From: Scytonematopsis contorta HA4267-MV1
GTDB lineage: Bacteria; Cyanobacteriota; Cyanobacteriia; Cyanobacteriales; Nostocaceae
Length of the DNA stretch: 64,000 nucleotides
Reading direction: 5' to 3'
Assembly (NCBI GenBank): GCA_019359035.1
Contig: JAHHIC010000068.1
Location: 1-64,000 of the forward strand
Positions 49,158 through 58,500 of the stretch are shown here, piece by piece. The position numbers were made by a program, and so were the translations under genes. Every line of letters begins with the position of its first letter. The stretch's first letter is position 1. The notes under the pieces are model-generated. The model had not been told where the DNA came from and did no database searches. It saw nothing but the letters and a program-made list of their open reading frames with translations.

Positions 49158-50699
49158 ATGAATAATCAAATTAAGCAAGATAAGCGCGTAATTCCAGGAG
49201 AAGATAAGGCTCCGGTAAGAAAATTAAAAGCTGTAAGTGATTCAAAATCTCAGGAATTTGACCAGTCTATATTATTGCGTCAATCCCCTATTTGGTCGCG
49301 CTCTATCATGATATCTTTGATGGTATTGGGTACTTTTGGTATCGTTTGGGCTAATGTTTCTAAAATTGAGCAAGTAGTTCCTGCGACAGGTCAATTAAAA
49401 CCACAAGCTGCTGTTAAAGAAGTTCAAGCTCCTGTTAATGGTGTTGTGAAAACAGTTGCTGTTAAAGATGGGCAAAAAGTTAATGCTGGTGATTTGCTAT
49501 TGACTTTTGATACTGCAGCGAACAAGGCAGAGTTGGATTATTTAAATAAACTAAATATTTCATTAATTCAAGAAAATCAAATTTATAACAGTATAATCAA
49601 TTCTAATTCTACTGTAGCTGCTGATATAGAATTTTTACGAGGAAAATTATCTAGGGAAGCTGCGGCTTTATTAAAAAATCGTTCAACTTTAATTATAGAG
49701 AGTTTAGTATTAAGAAATCAATTAAGTAATTCTGGTTCTGCTAATGGATTAGGTACAGAAGAACAAATACGTTTGCAAGTTGCTAAGCAGGAATTAGATT
49801 CCCGTGCAGCAGCAGCTCAATTACAAGTTGAACAAACTAGAGCGCAACTAGCTCAAAATTCTGTGAAAATACAAGATAATCAAACAAGTCTGGCTGTTGA
49901 ACAAGATATTTTAAATAGACTCAAATCATTAGATAAAGAAGGTGCAATTGCGAAAATTCAGTATTTACGACAAAAACAAAGAGTTGATACTATTCAAGGT
50001 GAAATAGGACAATTACTTGAAGAACAAAGACGGCTTCAATTTAGTATTGCACAAGGTCGTCAACAGTTAAATAATACTGTCGCTGTTTCTAATAAAAATG
50101 TTCTTGATAAAATCGCTGAAAATAGACAACGTGTAGCAGAAATTGATACGCAATTAAGCAAAATATTACTTGAGAATGAGAAACGTTTGGCTGAAGTGAA
50201 AAGTAAAATTACGCAAGTAGCATTGAATGTGAAGTATCAAGAACTTCGCGCACCTGTTGCAGGTACGGTTTTTGATTTAAAAGCTAAAATGCCGGGATTT
50301 GTCGCTAATCCTAGTCAGGAAGTTCTCAAGATTGTTCCCAATGATGGTTTAGTTGCTGAGGTTTTTATTACAAATAAAGATATTGGCTTTGTTCAAGAAG
50401 GAATGAAGGTAGATGTGAGAATAGAGGCTTTCCCTTTTAGTGAATTTGGTGATATTAAAGGAGAGGTGGTTTGGGTCGGTTCTGATGCTTTACCTCCGGA
50501 ACAAAATTTTCCTTTTTATCGCTTTCCTGCAAGAGTTCGCTTAGATAAACAAAGTCTCAATGCTAAAGGTCGGCAAATTTCTTTGCAGTCTGGGATGGCA
50601 CTAACTGCTAATATTAAAATACGTGAGGAACGAACTGTGATGAGTTTATTTACAGAATTGTTCACAAAACAAGTTGAAAGCATTAAGGAAGTTCGTTAA
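49158..50699 (+). CDS. HlyD-family membrane fusion protein
   Basis: 513 residues. Cytosolic N-terminus (1-48), one membrane helix (about 50-67, SIMISLMVLGTFGIVWANV), lipoyl-like half motif VKEVQAPVNGVVKTVAVKDG then QKVNAGDLLLTFDT, long coiled coil (about 130-365), second lipoyl half YQELRAPVAGTVFDLKAKMP, and a beta-barrel domain to the end. It links the inner-membrane ABC exporter to an outer-membrane TolC-like channel. TolC itself is not in the window, as is normal in cyanobacteria. Follows the ABC gene after a 76-bp gap containing the STRR array. Confidence 0.93.
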   Translation: MNNQIKQDKRVIPGEDKAPVRKLKAVSDSKSQEFDQSILLRQSPIWSRSIMISLMVLGTFGIVWANVSKIEQVVPATGQLKPQAAVKEVQAPVNGVVKTVAVKDGQKVNAGDLLLTFDTAANKAELDYLNKLNISLIQENQIYNSIINSNSTVAADIEFLRGKLSREAAALLKNRSTLIIESLVLRNQLSNSGSANGLGTEEQIRLQVAKQELDSRAAAAQLQVEQTRAQLAQNSVKIQDNQTSLAVEQDILNRLKSLDKEGAIAKIQYLRQKQRVDTIQGEIGQLLEEQRRLQFSIAQGRQQLNNTVAVSNKNVLDKIAENRQRVAEIDTQLSKILLENEKRLAEVKSKITQVALNVKYQELRAPVAGTVFDLKAKMPGFVANPSQEVLKIVPNDGLVAEVFITNKDIGFVQEGMKVDVRIEAFPFSEFGDIKGEVVWVGSDALPPEQNFPFYRFPARVRLDKQSLNAKGRQISLQSGMALTANIKIREERTVMSLFTELFTKQVESIKEVR

Positions 50700-50720
50700 T
50701 TAATATACTTAATATCAAAA

Positions 50721-50752
50721 ACTCTTGTGGGGTGGGCATCCCGAACCGCCCG
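50721..50752 (+). repeat. Dispersed hairpin repeat, family 3, copy c
   Basis: ACTCTTGTGGGGTGGGCATC followed by CCGAACCGCCCG. The hairpin is less perfect than at 2661-2693. Just downstream of the hlyD-like gene. Confidence 0.55.
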
Positions 50753-50809
50753 ATTATGCTATTAATAAATATTACAAGCCCATAATATGTAACATCTAAA
50801 ATCAAGATT

Positions 50810-51304
50810 ATGATACCAGAGCGCATCCAACCCGAACCAGGACAAGAGTCTGTCTGGGATTACCCCCGTCCCCCCCGTCTGGAAGAAACAGACAAGCATA
50901 TCCAAATTATTTTTAATAACGTAACAATTGTAGACACCCGTCAAGCTAAACGAGTATTAGAAACTAGTCATCCACCCTCTTATTACATTCCTCCCGAAGA
51001 TATTCAGATGGAATATCTTTTCAAAACTCCCCAATCTAGCTTTTGCGAGTGGAAAGGGTTGGCTAACTATTATACTATTCGTGTGGGTGATAAGGAAGCG
51101 CAAAATGTTTGCTGGTTTTACCCTAACCCCACACCTGAATTTATTACCATTAAAGACCATGTAGCTTTTTACGCTCATGTGATGGATGTTTGTTACGTTA
51201 ATGGCGAAAAAGTTGAACCACAACCTGGTAATTTTTATGGTGGTTGGGTTACTAAGGATATTGTTGGGCCTTTTAAGGGAATCCCTGGTAGTTGGGGGTG
51301 GTAA
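50810..51304 (+). CDS. DUF427 domain protein
   Basis: 164 residues. A DUF427 fold is visible: IQIIFNNVTIVDTRQAKRVL, SYYIPPEDIQMEYLFKTPQS, FCEWKGLANYYTIRVGDKEA, FYAHVMDVCYVNGEKVEPQP, ending in GGWVTKDIVGPFKGIPGSWG. The motifs CEWKG and the Tyr/Pro pair are conserved in the family. Biochemical role unknown. Alone, with its own short upstream region. Confidence 0.88.
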   Translation: MIPERIQPEPGQESVWDYPRPPRLEETDKHIQIIFNNVTIVDTRQAKRVLETSHPPSYYIPPEDIQMEYLFKTPQSSFCEWKGLANYYTIRVGDKEAQNVCWFYPNPTPEFITIKDHVAFYAHVMDVCYVNGEKVEPQPGNFYGGWVTKDIVGPFKGIPGSWGW

Positions 51305-51463
51305 GAATTTTGAGTGGGAGATGAGTGAGAATAACTGCTAAACTTGATAATTCTTTATTTTAATCAAATTATCAATTGCTTCGATAATAAATTTAGTGTC
51401 TTTAAACGATAGCTTCATTCTATTCTGTTACCTAAATATATATATATTGGCGACGATTTTTGG

Positions 51464-51772
51464 TCAAAATCGGTCATTTCTCCCAATACCTAATTCTTTA
51501 AGCTTATTCTTTACATTTTCCCACTCTGTACCGCAGTAATAATATTCTTTATTAAGAATATTAGCGATGTAGTAACCCTGCTTACCGTTGTAGAGATATC
51601 GTAATTCGGCTGCTATTTTTTCCATTGATGTATCAAACAGCGAAAATAAATCCTCTATATCAAGGTCTGGTGCATTAAACAAATTAACGAATGGCTTACC
51701 TTCTCTAAAAGCCCATATCTTAATTACGGCGTTCAATAATTTGATAGTAAACTGGACGGATAATCGTATCAT
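51464..51772 (-). CDS. Hypothetical protein
   Basis: 102 residues. The C-terminal part ILNKEYYYCGTEWENVKNKL and KELGIGRNDRF resembles a short domain I remember from many small cyanobacterial hypothetical proteins. The N-half may be atypical. No function known. No obvious Shine-Dalgarno site. Confidence 0.55.
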   Translation of the reverse strand: MIRLSVQFTIKLLNAVIKIWAFREGKPFVNLFNAPDLDIEDLFSLFDTSMEKIAAELRYLYNGKQGYYIANILNKEYYYCGTEWENVKNKLKELGIGRNDRF

Positions 51773-51808
51773 TTTTTAACATAATGGTTTATCCTAAGAG
51801 TAGTAAGT

Positions 51809-51988
51809 TTGAGGAAAGCTATTCGCTCTGCTGTTATTACAGCAATTGGTTATGTTGGTTGGGAAGCTTTCAAAAGTTTATTAGAGTCACTTCAACAGTC
51901 CGACCCAGATTCCCAAGTTCGTAAAGATGCTGAAGTAATGTTGTCAGACTTTGAATTATACGTATCTAATACAGTCATTGCTTCATAA
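51809..51988 (+). pseudogene. HEAT-repeat-like C-terminal remnant
   Basis: From a TTG at 51809 the frame reads RKAIRSAVITAIGYVGWEAF and then KSLLESLQQSDPDSQVRKDA before TAA at 51986-51988. It looks like the last helical repeat of a HEAT/PBS-lyase-type protein with no 5' portion, so a gene fragment is likely. A short genuine ORF cannot be excluded. Confidence 0.35.
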
Positions 51989-52081
51989 AGTTGGTTGTCG
52001 AAAGTTTTTGGTAGAGCGTGGCGTTGATAAACCCAAGTATCTAAGCGAAACTTCTTACCTTCGCTTTCTTATTATGTAGTT

Positions 52082-52522
52082 TCAAGGAGTTAAGATTTCG
52101 CTTAGGATAACAACAGGTAAACCGGGAATATTACGAAAGCCTTTATCGTTAGTAATAAATTGGTCACAACTTATAGATAAAGCGGTCGCAGCATGAATCG
52201 CATCTGGTGTTTTTAGATTAGTGGTAGCCCTCAGGTTTGCAGCTTGTCGTAGTATCAATTGACTAATTGGAATTAGTTGCACTCCAGAATAAAGCAAAAG
52301 TTGTTCATAGCAATCTACTAAAGCTGTATCAGCATTCCTCAAAGGAACAACCAGTGTTTCCAATAAAATAAGTTCACTACTGGCAATTTCAATTTCACCT
52401 AATTGAAATTTTATCCATAGAGGTTGTAGTAGTGAGTAATAATTAGGGTGACTTTCAATAGTATAAATAATTACTGATGTATCAACATAGATAATTCCTG
52501 ATGCTGGAAGTGTTAATCCCAT
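52082..52522 (-). CDS. PIN-domain toxin (VapC-like)
   Basis: 146 residues. PIN-domain acidic residues are in place: first Asp in IIYVDTSVIIYTIE (Asp14), Glu in LILLETLVVP, Asp in LKTPDAIHAATAL, and the last in QFITNDKGFRN. These coordinate metal for RNase activity in VapC toxins. Overlaps its upstream partner by 10 bp, which indicates a toxin-antitoxin operon. All four acidic positions are intact. Confidence 0.88.
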   Translation of the reverse strand: MGLTLPASGIIYVDTSVIIYTIESHPNYYSLLQPLWIKFQLGEIEIASSELILLETLVVPLRNADTALVDCYEQLLLYSGVQLIPISQLILRQAANLRATTNLKTPDAIHAATALSISCDQFITNDKGFRNIPGLPVVILSEILTP

Positions 52523-52752
52523 GAATCCCGTTCCTCTTGCAATTGCTTATCTATTTCCTCAGTGGTTTTGAATGACGAATTTTGACTACGAATTTGTTCG
52601 ATTAAGTCTATAACATTACATCTTTTTGCTCCAGATTTTTCTGGCAAAATCACAAATACATCGACATTATCACCTATTTCTGCTTCTGGAAGTTGAATTT
52701 CTATTTTGTTTCCTGGCAAAACTTTGGTTGTGATACGTAAAGCTGATTGCAT
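52513..52752 (-). CDS. Antitoxin partner of the PIN toxin
   Basis: 79 residues. The N-terminal part ITTKVLPGNKIEIQLPEAEI then GDNVDVFVILP suggests a swapped-hairpin-like DNA-binding segment. The C-terminal helix (VIDLIEQIRSQNSSFKTTEE) would wrap the toxin. Such short proteins regularly precede PIN genes in cyanobacteria. Promoter should lie just upstream of 52752. Confidence 0.8.
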   Translation of the reverse strand: MQSALRITTKVLPGNKIEIQLPEAEIGDNVDVFVILPEKSGAKRCNVIDLIEQIRSQNSSFKTTEEIDKQLQEERDSWD

Positions 52753-53051
52753 GGTTTTCCCTTCATATTTCTTAATATTGTAGGCTAGATAGTCCTTACT
52801 GTTTTACACCTTATTAAAAACTATTAGAACATATAAAAAGTTAATAAGACTCTAGCATACAAATGCACTACGTCATCTGGAGTAATGATAATAATGTATA
52901 AAATACAACTTCATGCTCGATGATGTTATTTGTAATAATAGTAACCAGATAGTTACTGTAATGCTTCGCACCGGGAGTCTCAATATGAGCTTGATTAACC
53001 TGGATTTGCTGTTTAACGCAATTACTAGCGTTGTTGACCCAAATAGTTTTA
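52753..53051. other. Gene-free stretch beyond the broken toxin
   Basis: About 300 bp. Short frames on both strands show no recognisable product; some sequence may be decayed toxin coding DNA or unrelated inserted DNA. Also holds the promoter of the antitoxin at 52752. Confidence 0.4.
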
Positions 53052-53204
53052 TCAAGAACAAGCTACAACGTAATGAGACAGTTCCACCTCAACCAACTGG
53101 CTCAAAACCAACTCAGTTTCTGCTAACACCACCTCTCCAACAGTATCGCTTAATGCCTCTGTCCAGTATAAAGGAGCCAGAACACTTGTATCTAAATAAA
53201 TCAA
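53052..53204 (-). pseudogene. Truncated PIN-domain toxin (VapC-like) remnant
   Basis: From TTG at 53204, overlapping the antitoxin stop as TTGA, the frame reads IYLDTSVLAPLYWTEALSDT then VGEVVLAETELVLSQLVEVE and breaks into unrelated SHYVVACS before TGA at 53052. This is the first third of a PIN toxin, with the first Asp but none of the later acidic residues. The antitoxin upstream is intact. The toxin is therefore dead unless the remainder lies elsewhere. Confidence 0.75.
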
Positions 53205-53437
53205 TGGCGCTCCTCAAAACGTGCATTAATTACAGTTGTACTCAAAGATTCCCCCTTAACTGTGATTGAATCTCGGAACAGTTTCATACTAGCTAAGCGC
53301 TTTTCCTTTTGTTGCGGAGGAACCAAACGAGCTACTACTTTATTTTCTTCCAGCAAAATAACTTCTTCCCCTTTTGCTACTTCCTCTAAGAGACTTCTTA
53401 AATTAATAGCTGCTTCTTCAACACTTATTTTCAACAC
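53201..53437 (-). CDS. Phd/YefM-type antitoxin
   Basis: 78 residues: MLKISVEEAAINLRSLLEEV then AKGEEVILLEENKVVARLVP, the Phd/YefM DNA-binding fold, followed by a charged C-terminal helix for toxin binding. Its cognate PIN toxin gene directly downstream is truncated, so this is now an orphan antitoxin. Confidence 0.85.
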   Translation of the reverse strand: MLKISVEEAAINLRSLLEEVAKGEEVILLEENKVVARLVPPQQKEKRLASMKLFRDSITVKGESLSTTVINARFEERH

Positions 53438-53638
53438 TACAGTTCTCCTAAAATTTTAACTTATATTTTTGACGCACGTTATTACCTCAATAGAATTCTG
53501 ATAATCATATCACATCTGCTCCCATTAATAATACTTTAATATACAAACGTACTGTTTTCATTAACTAATTTTTATATTTGTATAAAATGCAGCTTTATTG
53601 TTTACAGTAAAACCTTGTTAGATAGAGTTTACGAAGGT

Positions 53639-53725
53639 ATGAATATCACAGGTATTAAAGGTTTAACCTCAACCGAAAAAGCTACCCTTAAAGCATTAGG
53701 TGCAGTGGAAGATGAAAAAATATAA
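53639..53725 (+). pseudogene. C-terminal remnant (ITGIKGLTSTEKATLKALGA)
   Basis: A 28-codon frame, MNITGIKGLTSTEKATLKAL then GAVEDEKI. It resembles the tail of pentapeptide-repeat proteins of cyanobacteria as I remember them, without the repeats. Probably a leftover of a deleted gene. Low certainty. Confidence 0.25.
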
Positions 53726-53758
53726 AATCAGAAGAGTCAGTAAGTCTTTCAAAATAAA

Positions 53759-55114
53759 GTGCGACCAAAACATCTGTCCCGAACTGAAAAATATTCAGCA
53801 GGAAAAGCTTTGCGCGGTCTTGTAACCCGTTCTAGCCACGCTCAATGGAATCCACCTAACGAGCGTCGTCATCCTATCGACTTGTTAGAAGCATCTAACG
53901 AAGGACGACTGCCAAATTTAATACCTATCCGCTATGGTCGAATGTTAAAGTCACCGTTTGCTTTTTTACGAGGAGCAGCGATGATTATGACAGCGGACTT
54001 AGCGACAACCCCAACTACAAAAATTCAAGTTCAGGTGTGTGGTGACTGTCATTTACTTAATTTTGGTGGGTACGCAACACCAGAACGCAACCTAGTATTT
54101 GATGTCAACGATTTTGACGAAACGCTACCAGGGCCTTTTGAGTGGGATATTAAACGTTTAGCTACAAGTGTTGTTGTTGCAGGGTGTCACATCAATATTT
54201 CCGCGAACAAATGCTTTGAAGCAGCCCTTGCAGCAGTTCGTTCCTACCGGGAACATATGAATAAATATGCCCAGATGGGCGCTTTAGAAGCGTGGTACTC
54301 TCGAATTGACACTGAAGCCTTACGTGAATTCGCCCGCCATCCCGAACACAAAGTGCGTATTGACCAATACATAGAAAAAGCACTAACACGGACTTCTGCC
54401 AGGGCGTTACCGAAATTGACGGAAATTAATAATCATGAGTGGCGGATTGCTGATAACCCTCCATTAATGTACCATTTGCAACCTTACGATTTGCTGGAAG
54501 AAGAGTTAAAATCAGCCTATCAGGAATATCGCCAAACTTTACGGGATGATTTGCACGTTCTATTTGACCGATATCGCCCAGTTGATATTGCTATTAAAGT
54601 GGTCGGTGTTGGTAGTGTTGGTACGCGCTGTGCTATAGCACTGTTGATGACAGATGATGATGAACCTTTGTTTCTACAAATCAAAGAAGCCCGTCCTTCT
54701 GTATTAGAACCTTATTTGGGTAAAAGTATTTACGAAAATAACGGTCAGCGAGTAGTCACTGGCCAACGAATAATACAAGCATCTAGCGATATGTTCCTCG
54801 GTTGGACGAAGAGCGAAGGGGGACATGATTTTTATATTCGTCAGTTGCGAGATATGAAAATTGGCGTGAATCTTGAAGATTTTTCCGCTTCCGAACTAAG
54901 TGGTTACGCTGCATTGTGCGGATGGGCACTCGCTCGTGCTCATGCTCGCTCTGGTGACTCGGCAATGATTGCTGGATATATTGGTAAAAGCGATGCCTTT
55001 GATTTAGCGATAGCTAATTTTGCTGTCGCTTACGCCAACCAAACCAAATCTGACTATCAAACACTTGTAGATGCAGTTAAATCCGGGCGAATAATCGCAA
55101 TTTCTGAAGAGTAA
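53759..55114 (+). CDS. DUF2252 domain protein
   Basis: 451 residues from GTG at 53759; an in-frame TAA lies six codons upstream, so no much earlier start exists. DUF2252 features: FAFLRGAAMIMTADLA, VQVCGDCHLLNFGGYATPER, LVFDVNDFDETLPGPFEWDI then KRLATSVVVA, VVGVGSVGTRCAIALLMTDD, FLQIKEARPSVLE and GYAALCGWALARAHARSGDS. The DxH, DVNDFDE and H-x-R segments resemble a phosphotransferase/kinase-like fold, but the activity of the family is unknown. No Shine-Dalgarno site seen before the GTG. Confidence 0.88.
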   Translation: MRPKHLSRTEKYSAGKALRGLVTRSSHAQWNPPNERRHPIDLLEASNEGRLPNLIPIRYGRMLKSPFAFLRGAAMIMTADLATTPTTKIQVQVCGDCHLLNFGGYATPERNLVFDVNDFDETLPGPFEWDIKRLATSVVVAGCHINISANKCFEAALAAVRSYREHMNKYAQMGALEAWYSRIDTEALREFARHPEHKVRIDQYIEKALTRTSARALPKLTEINNHEWRIADNPPLMYHLQPYDLLEEELKSAYQEYRQTLRDDLHVLFDRYRPVDIAIKVVGVGSVGTRCAIALLMTDDDEPLFLQIKEARPSVLEPYLGKSIYENNGQRVVTGQRIIQASSDMFLGWTKSEGGHDFYIRQLRDMKIGVNLEDFSASELSGYAALCGWALARAHARSGDSAMIAGYIGKSDAFDLAIANFAVAYANQTKSDYQTLVDAVKSGRIIAISEE

Positions 55115-55169
55115 ATGTATCGCTTAATGCTTTTGAAAAATTGTGTAGATGACCTTTCTGAAAAAATAC

Positions 55170-55500
55170 TTATACTGCAATAGCAGAGGCAACAGGTTTG
55201 ATTTGACGGACAACTGAAACAGGAATTTCAATCCAAAATTCCGTTCCTTGACCTGGTTGCGAGATACAAAAAATATCTCCTCCATGCTGTTCAACTACAA
55301 TTTTATAACTAATTGATAAGCCAAGACCTGTACCACTACCTACTGGTTTAGTTGTGAAAAATGGGTCAAATATTTTGGGCTTAACCTCATCCGGAATTCC
55401 ACAACCATTATCAGCAATTCGGATTGTTATATCTTTGTTATCGGAAAAGTTAGTAGTAATTGAAATTGTTTTTGTAACTAAGTTTTTTTTTGAACTAGGT
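55170..55500 (-). pseudogene. Histidine kinase C-terminal (HATPase) remnant
   Basis: The minus-strand frame ending TAA at 55172-55170 reads [80 protein letters not shown] and IPVSVVRQIKPVASAIAV. G1 and G2 boxes of a kinase ATP-binding domain are intact, but the H-box and N-box are absent. An in-frame stop lies about 35 bases upstream of the preserved part. It is a 3' fragment of a kinase gene, perhaps cut when the large nuclease gene arrived next to it. Confidence 0.8.
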
Positions 55501-55510
55501 CTACTATTAT

Positions 55511-55541
55511 AGGTAATTATAGTTTTCGACTATAATTACCT
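55511..55541. terminator. Perfect 13-bp hairpin after the nuclease gene
   Basis: AGGTAATTATAGT (55511-55523), loop TTTCG, ACTATAATTACCT (55529-55541). It lies 20 bp beyond the stop of the 1897-residue protein gene. No T-run follows, so mRNA 3' stabilisation is also possible. Confidence 0.55.
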
Positions 55542-55560
55542 ATCAGCAATTACTAATTAC

Positions 55561-58500
55561 CTAAACAACGGGGGTCAGATTTACCTTGACAATCACGTCA
55601 TTGTAATCAGCATCACCACCACCGATAATATCTTCAAACCCAAAGCTGTTGTCACCTAACAAGCGAATTTGGTCAAATTTGCCAGTATTAGCTCCGATAA
55701 ATGGGAAGAAGACAGCAGGATTGTTATTAGGATTAGTATCTTGAAGTTGTTCAAGAGAACCATTGACAACCATTAAAGGAGCAATAATTGACCCAGCATC
55801 AACAGTTGCTTTAATAGTAGATGTACCTTGATTTGCAACTTCAAGTTTTACTGCTTTACCATCTGCACCTTTAACAAGATTATTCAGAGCAGCGTTGAGA
55901 TAATCTGCGCTATTAGCTGTATCGGGATTTAAACCACCAAGAAAACCATCAGCATTATCAACTTTATAGAAGTAAACTTGGTTATTGAAAGCAGCTTCTC
56001 TATATACTGAGAAATTAGCTTCAACTTTACCAGTTAATTCTCGTAAATCAATCAACTCACCCTCTGCACCAGTTTGTAAACCAGTTCCTAAAGCACGAGT
56101 ATCATTGACCGCTTCTACTTTCACATTCAAACCTTCAACAGCTAAGTCAAAAGCGCTACCTGTAACATTAGAAACAAAATTGTTTGCTGTAGAGAAAATA
56201 ATTTCCTTATTCGCCCCAGCCCGAACTTGGTCTGCGGTACCATTTTTAATTAACGCAAATCCTAACTTTGCACCAGGAGCAAATCCTAAAGTACGAGGGG
56301 TTTCTCCAGTGAATCCATTGGGTCGATTGCTGACAACTGAGGAAACTACTTTCGCTTTACCGCTTTCCAAAAGTTGTTTTAAGTTGACCAAGTTAACATT
56401 GTTAGACCCATCTGTTTCAAAGACAACCAACTCGTTAACAGCAGCGTTAGGATTATTTCTGCTAACAGTAAAACGCAGTTGGTTAAATCCAGCACCCCCT
56501 TTAAGGTTAACAACTCCCGCAGTTGTTGCTTGCTCGATAGTGGTTTTCACAAAAACACCATCTTGACGAGCATTTAAGGATTGGATTCTGGTATCTAAAG
56601 CGGGTGCTGTATCCGCACTGTTAAATGGAGAATTTGCAAAATTCGCAACCAAAAATTCAGCGAATGCATCTTGCTCTGTACCGGAAGCTGCAAAACTCGC
56701 TTTCCCTGAGTCAAATTTTGCAGCGTCAATAGGTCCGTCTATTGTACCATTGAGGTTTAAATCTTTATCTTTCTCCCCTATCAAATCAACTCGATTTGCA
56801 AAAGTGGGATTAGCTTGAATGAAATTTGCAAAAGGATAACTGTCACCACCATCAGCTAAAAAACCAAGGGTGACAATCCTAATTCCACGGTCTTTATTTC
56901 CTTGCAACTGCCCATCATTAACAAGGACTTCTTTTAAAGTTCCATCATTGTTGAGAATCGCTGCATTTTGGATGCGTTGTCCTGCGGGTTTGCTTGCATC
57001 AAAACTGAAAGAGACACCGCCAATTTGTGGGAATCTACCTGGAGTTGCTCCGGCTGCTGTTGCTGCTACACCATGTTCGAGAACCTGCTTTAATTGTTCT
57101 GCTGTCACAGTGACAAGAGTCAGCGCGTTATTAAACCGTAGAGAATTTTCAATATCCAGCTGAGAAATACCACCTTCCGGCTTCCCAGACAAAGGATTTG
57201 CTTGGGTAGGAAGTTTAACTACCTCAGTTGAACCAGTGGGAGCAAAAATAGTACCAATGTTGTCACGAACACCACCACCATTTTTCAACGAGACAATTAC
57301 AGTCGGGTCGAGTTTTTTTGCGTAATCCAAATTAGCGTCTGCTGATAGGTTCCCTAAGTTAGTTTCTTCGGTACGTATATCAGCACGAGTTCCATTGAGG
57401 AATTCTTTGCTATTACCAAACACACTGCCGTCTTTTTGGGCGATAACCTTTCTGAGGGCGTCTGTAATAGCTTTAATTTCTGGGTCTACTAAATTTTGCG
57501 CGTTGAGAGCAGCTACTCCTTGGTCATCAGCAGCATAAGCACCGCTAACATTTGGATTGATGCTTGCGGGAATAATTTTACCTTGAGCATCAAAGTCTAC
57601 AACTAAACGACCGACGTATTTATAGTTACCATCAGTGTTAATTATAGCAACATCATCGCCAGTAGCAGATTTAGCCAGAATCGGGTAATCACCTTGCTTG
57701 GTATCTCCAGCCCGTAAGCGGTCTGTGCTATCAACCAAGCGAGTGTTAGACCCACCCGCCATGATAATATCTACATCTTTTAGCTTCCCAGCTAACTGTT
57801 GCTCGATGGCTATCTGCTGCATGTGAGCCAGCAGGACTATTTTATTAATACCTTGTGCTATCAGTGCGTCTACTGATTTTTGAATTTCCGCAGCCAGAGC
57901 GTCGATATCATTGGGGTTGGCTGGTAAAACACCGACGCTACCAGGAGAGGAAATTGCTCTGAGTGTGGGAGTCGTAGCACCCACAACACCTATTTTTTCG
58001 CCGTTAACGGTAATAACGGTACTCTTGGCAATTTTGTTGGGGATGCTACTCGCTTCTTGACCGTCGGTTGTAACTAATGAAGATAAGTTACTATCGGTAG
58101 CAAAATTTAAGTTGGAACTTAAGTAGGGGAATTTTGTACCAGGATAAGCACCATCACTAGCAATTAAAGACCTAACAAAAGGAGTACCCAAGTCAAATTC
58201 GTGGTTTCCGAAAGCAATTGCCTGGAAGCCCAACTCGTTCTGGATAACAATATCAGCTCGACCTCGACCTTCTTTACCTAACAGAGGAGCTAAGGAAGGG
58301 TCTTCCGCTGCATTTAAAAATGGGCTAGGGATGTAAGCATCTCCAGAGGAGAGTATTATGGTGTTATCGTAGTCAACCTTACCATCGTTATTTGCATCCT
58401 GATTTTTGAGTGCATTCAATACTGCACTAAAACGGGGTGCGTCATCGAGTGCGGGTACACCTGCTTCTTGGTCGGCAGCGTGCAGTAGTTGGAGCGTGAA

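Noticed and set aside
52873-53061. 62-codon frame beyond the truncated PIN toxin
   Set aside because: Does not continue the toxin sequence in any convincing way and has no known homologue.
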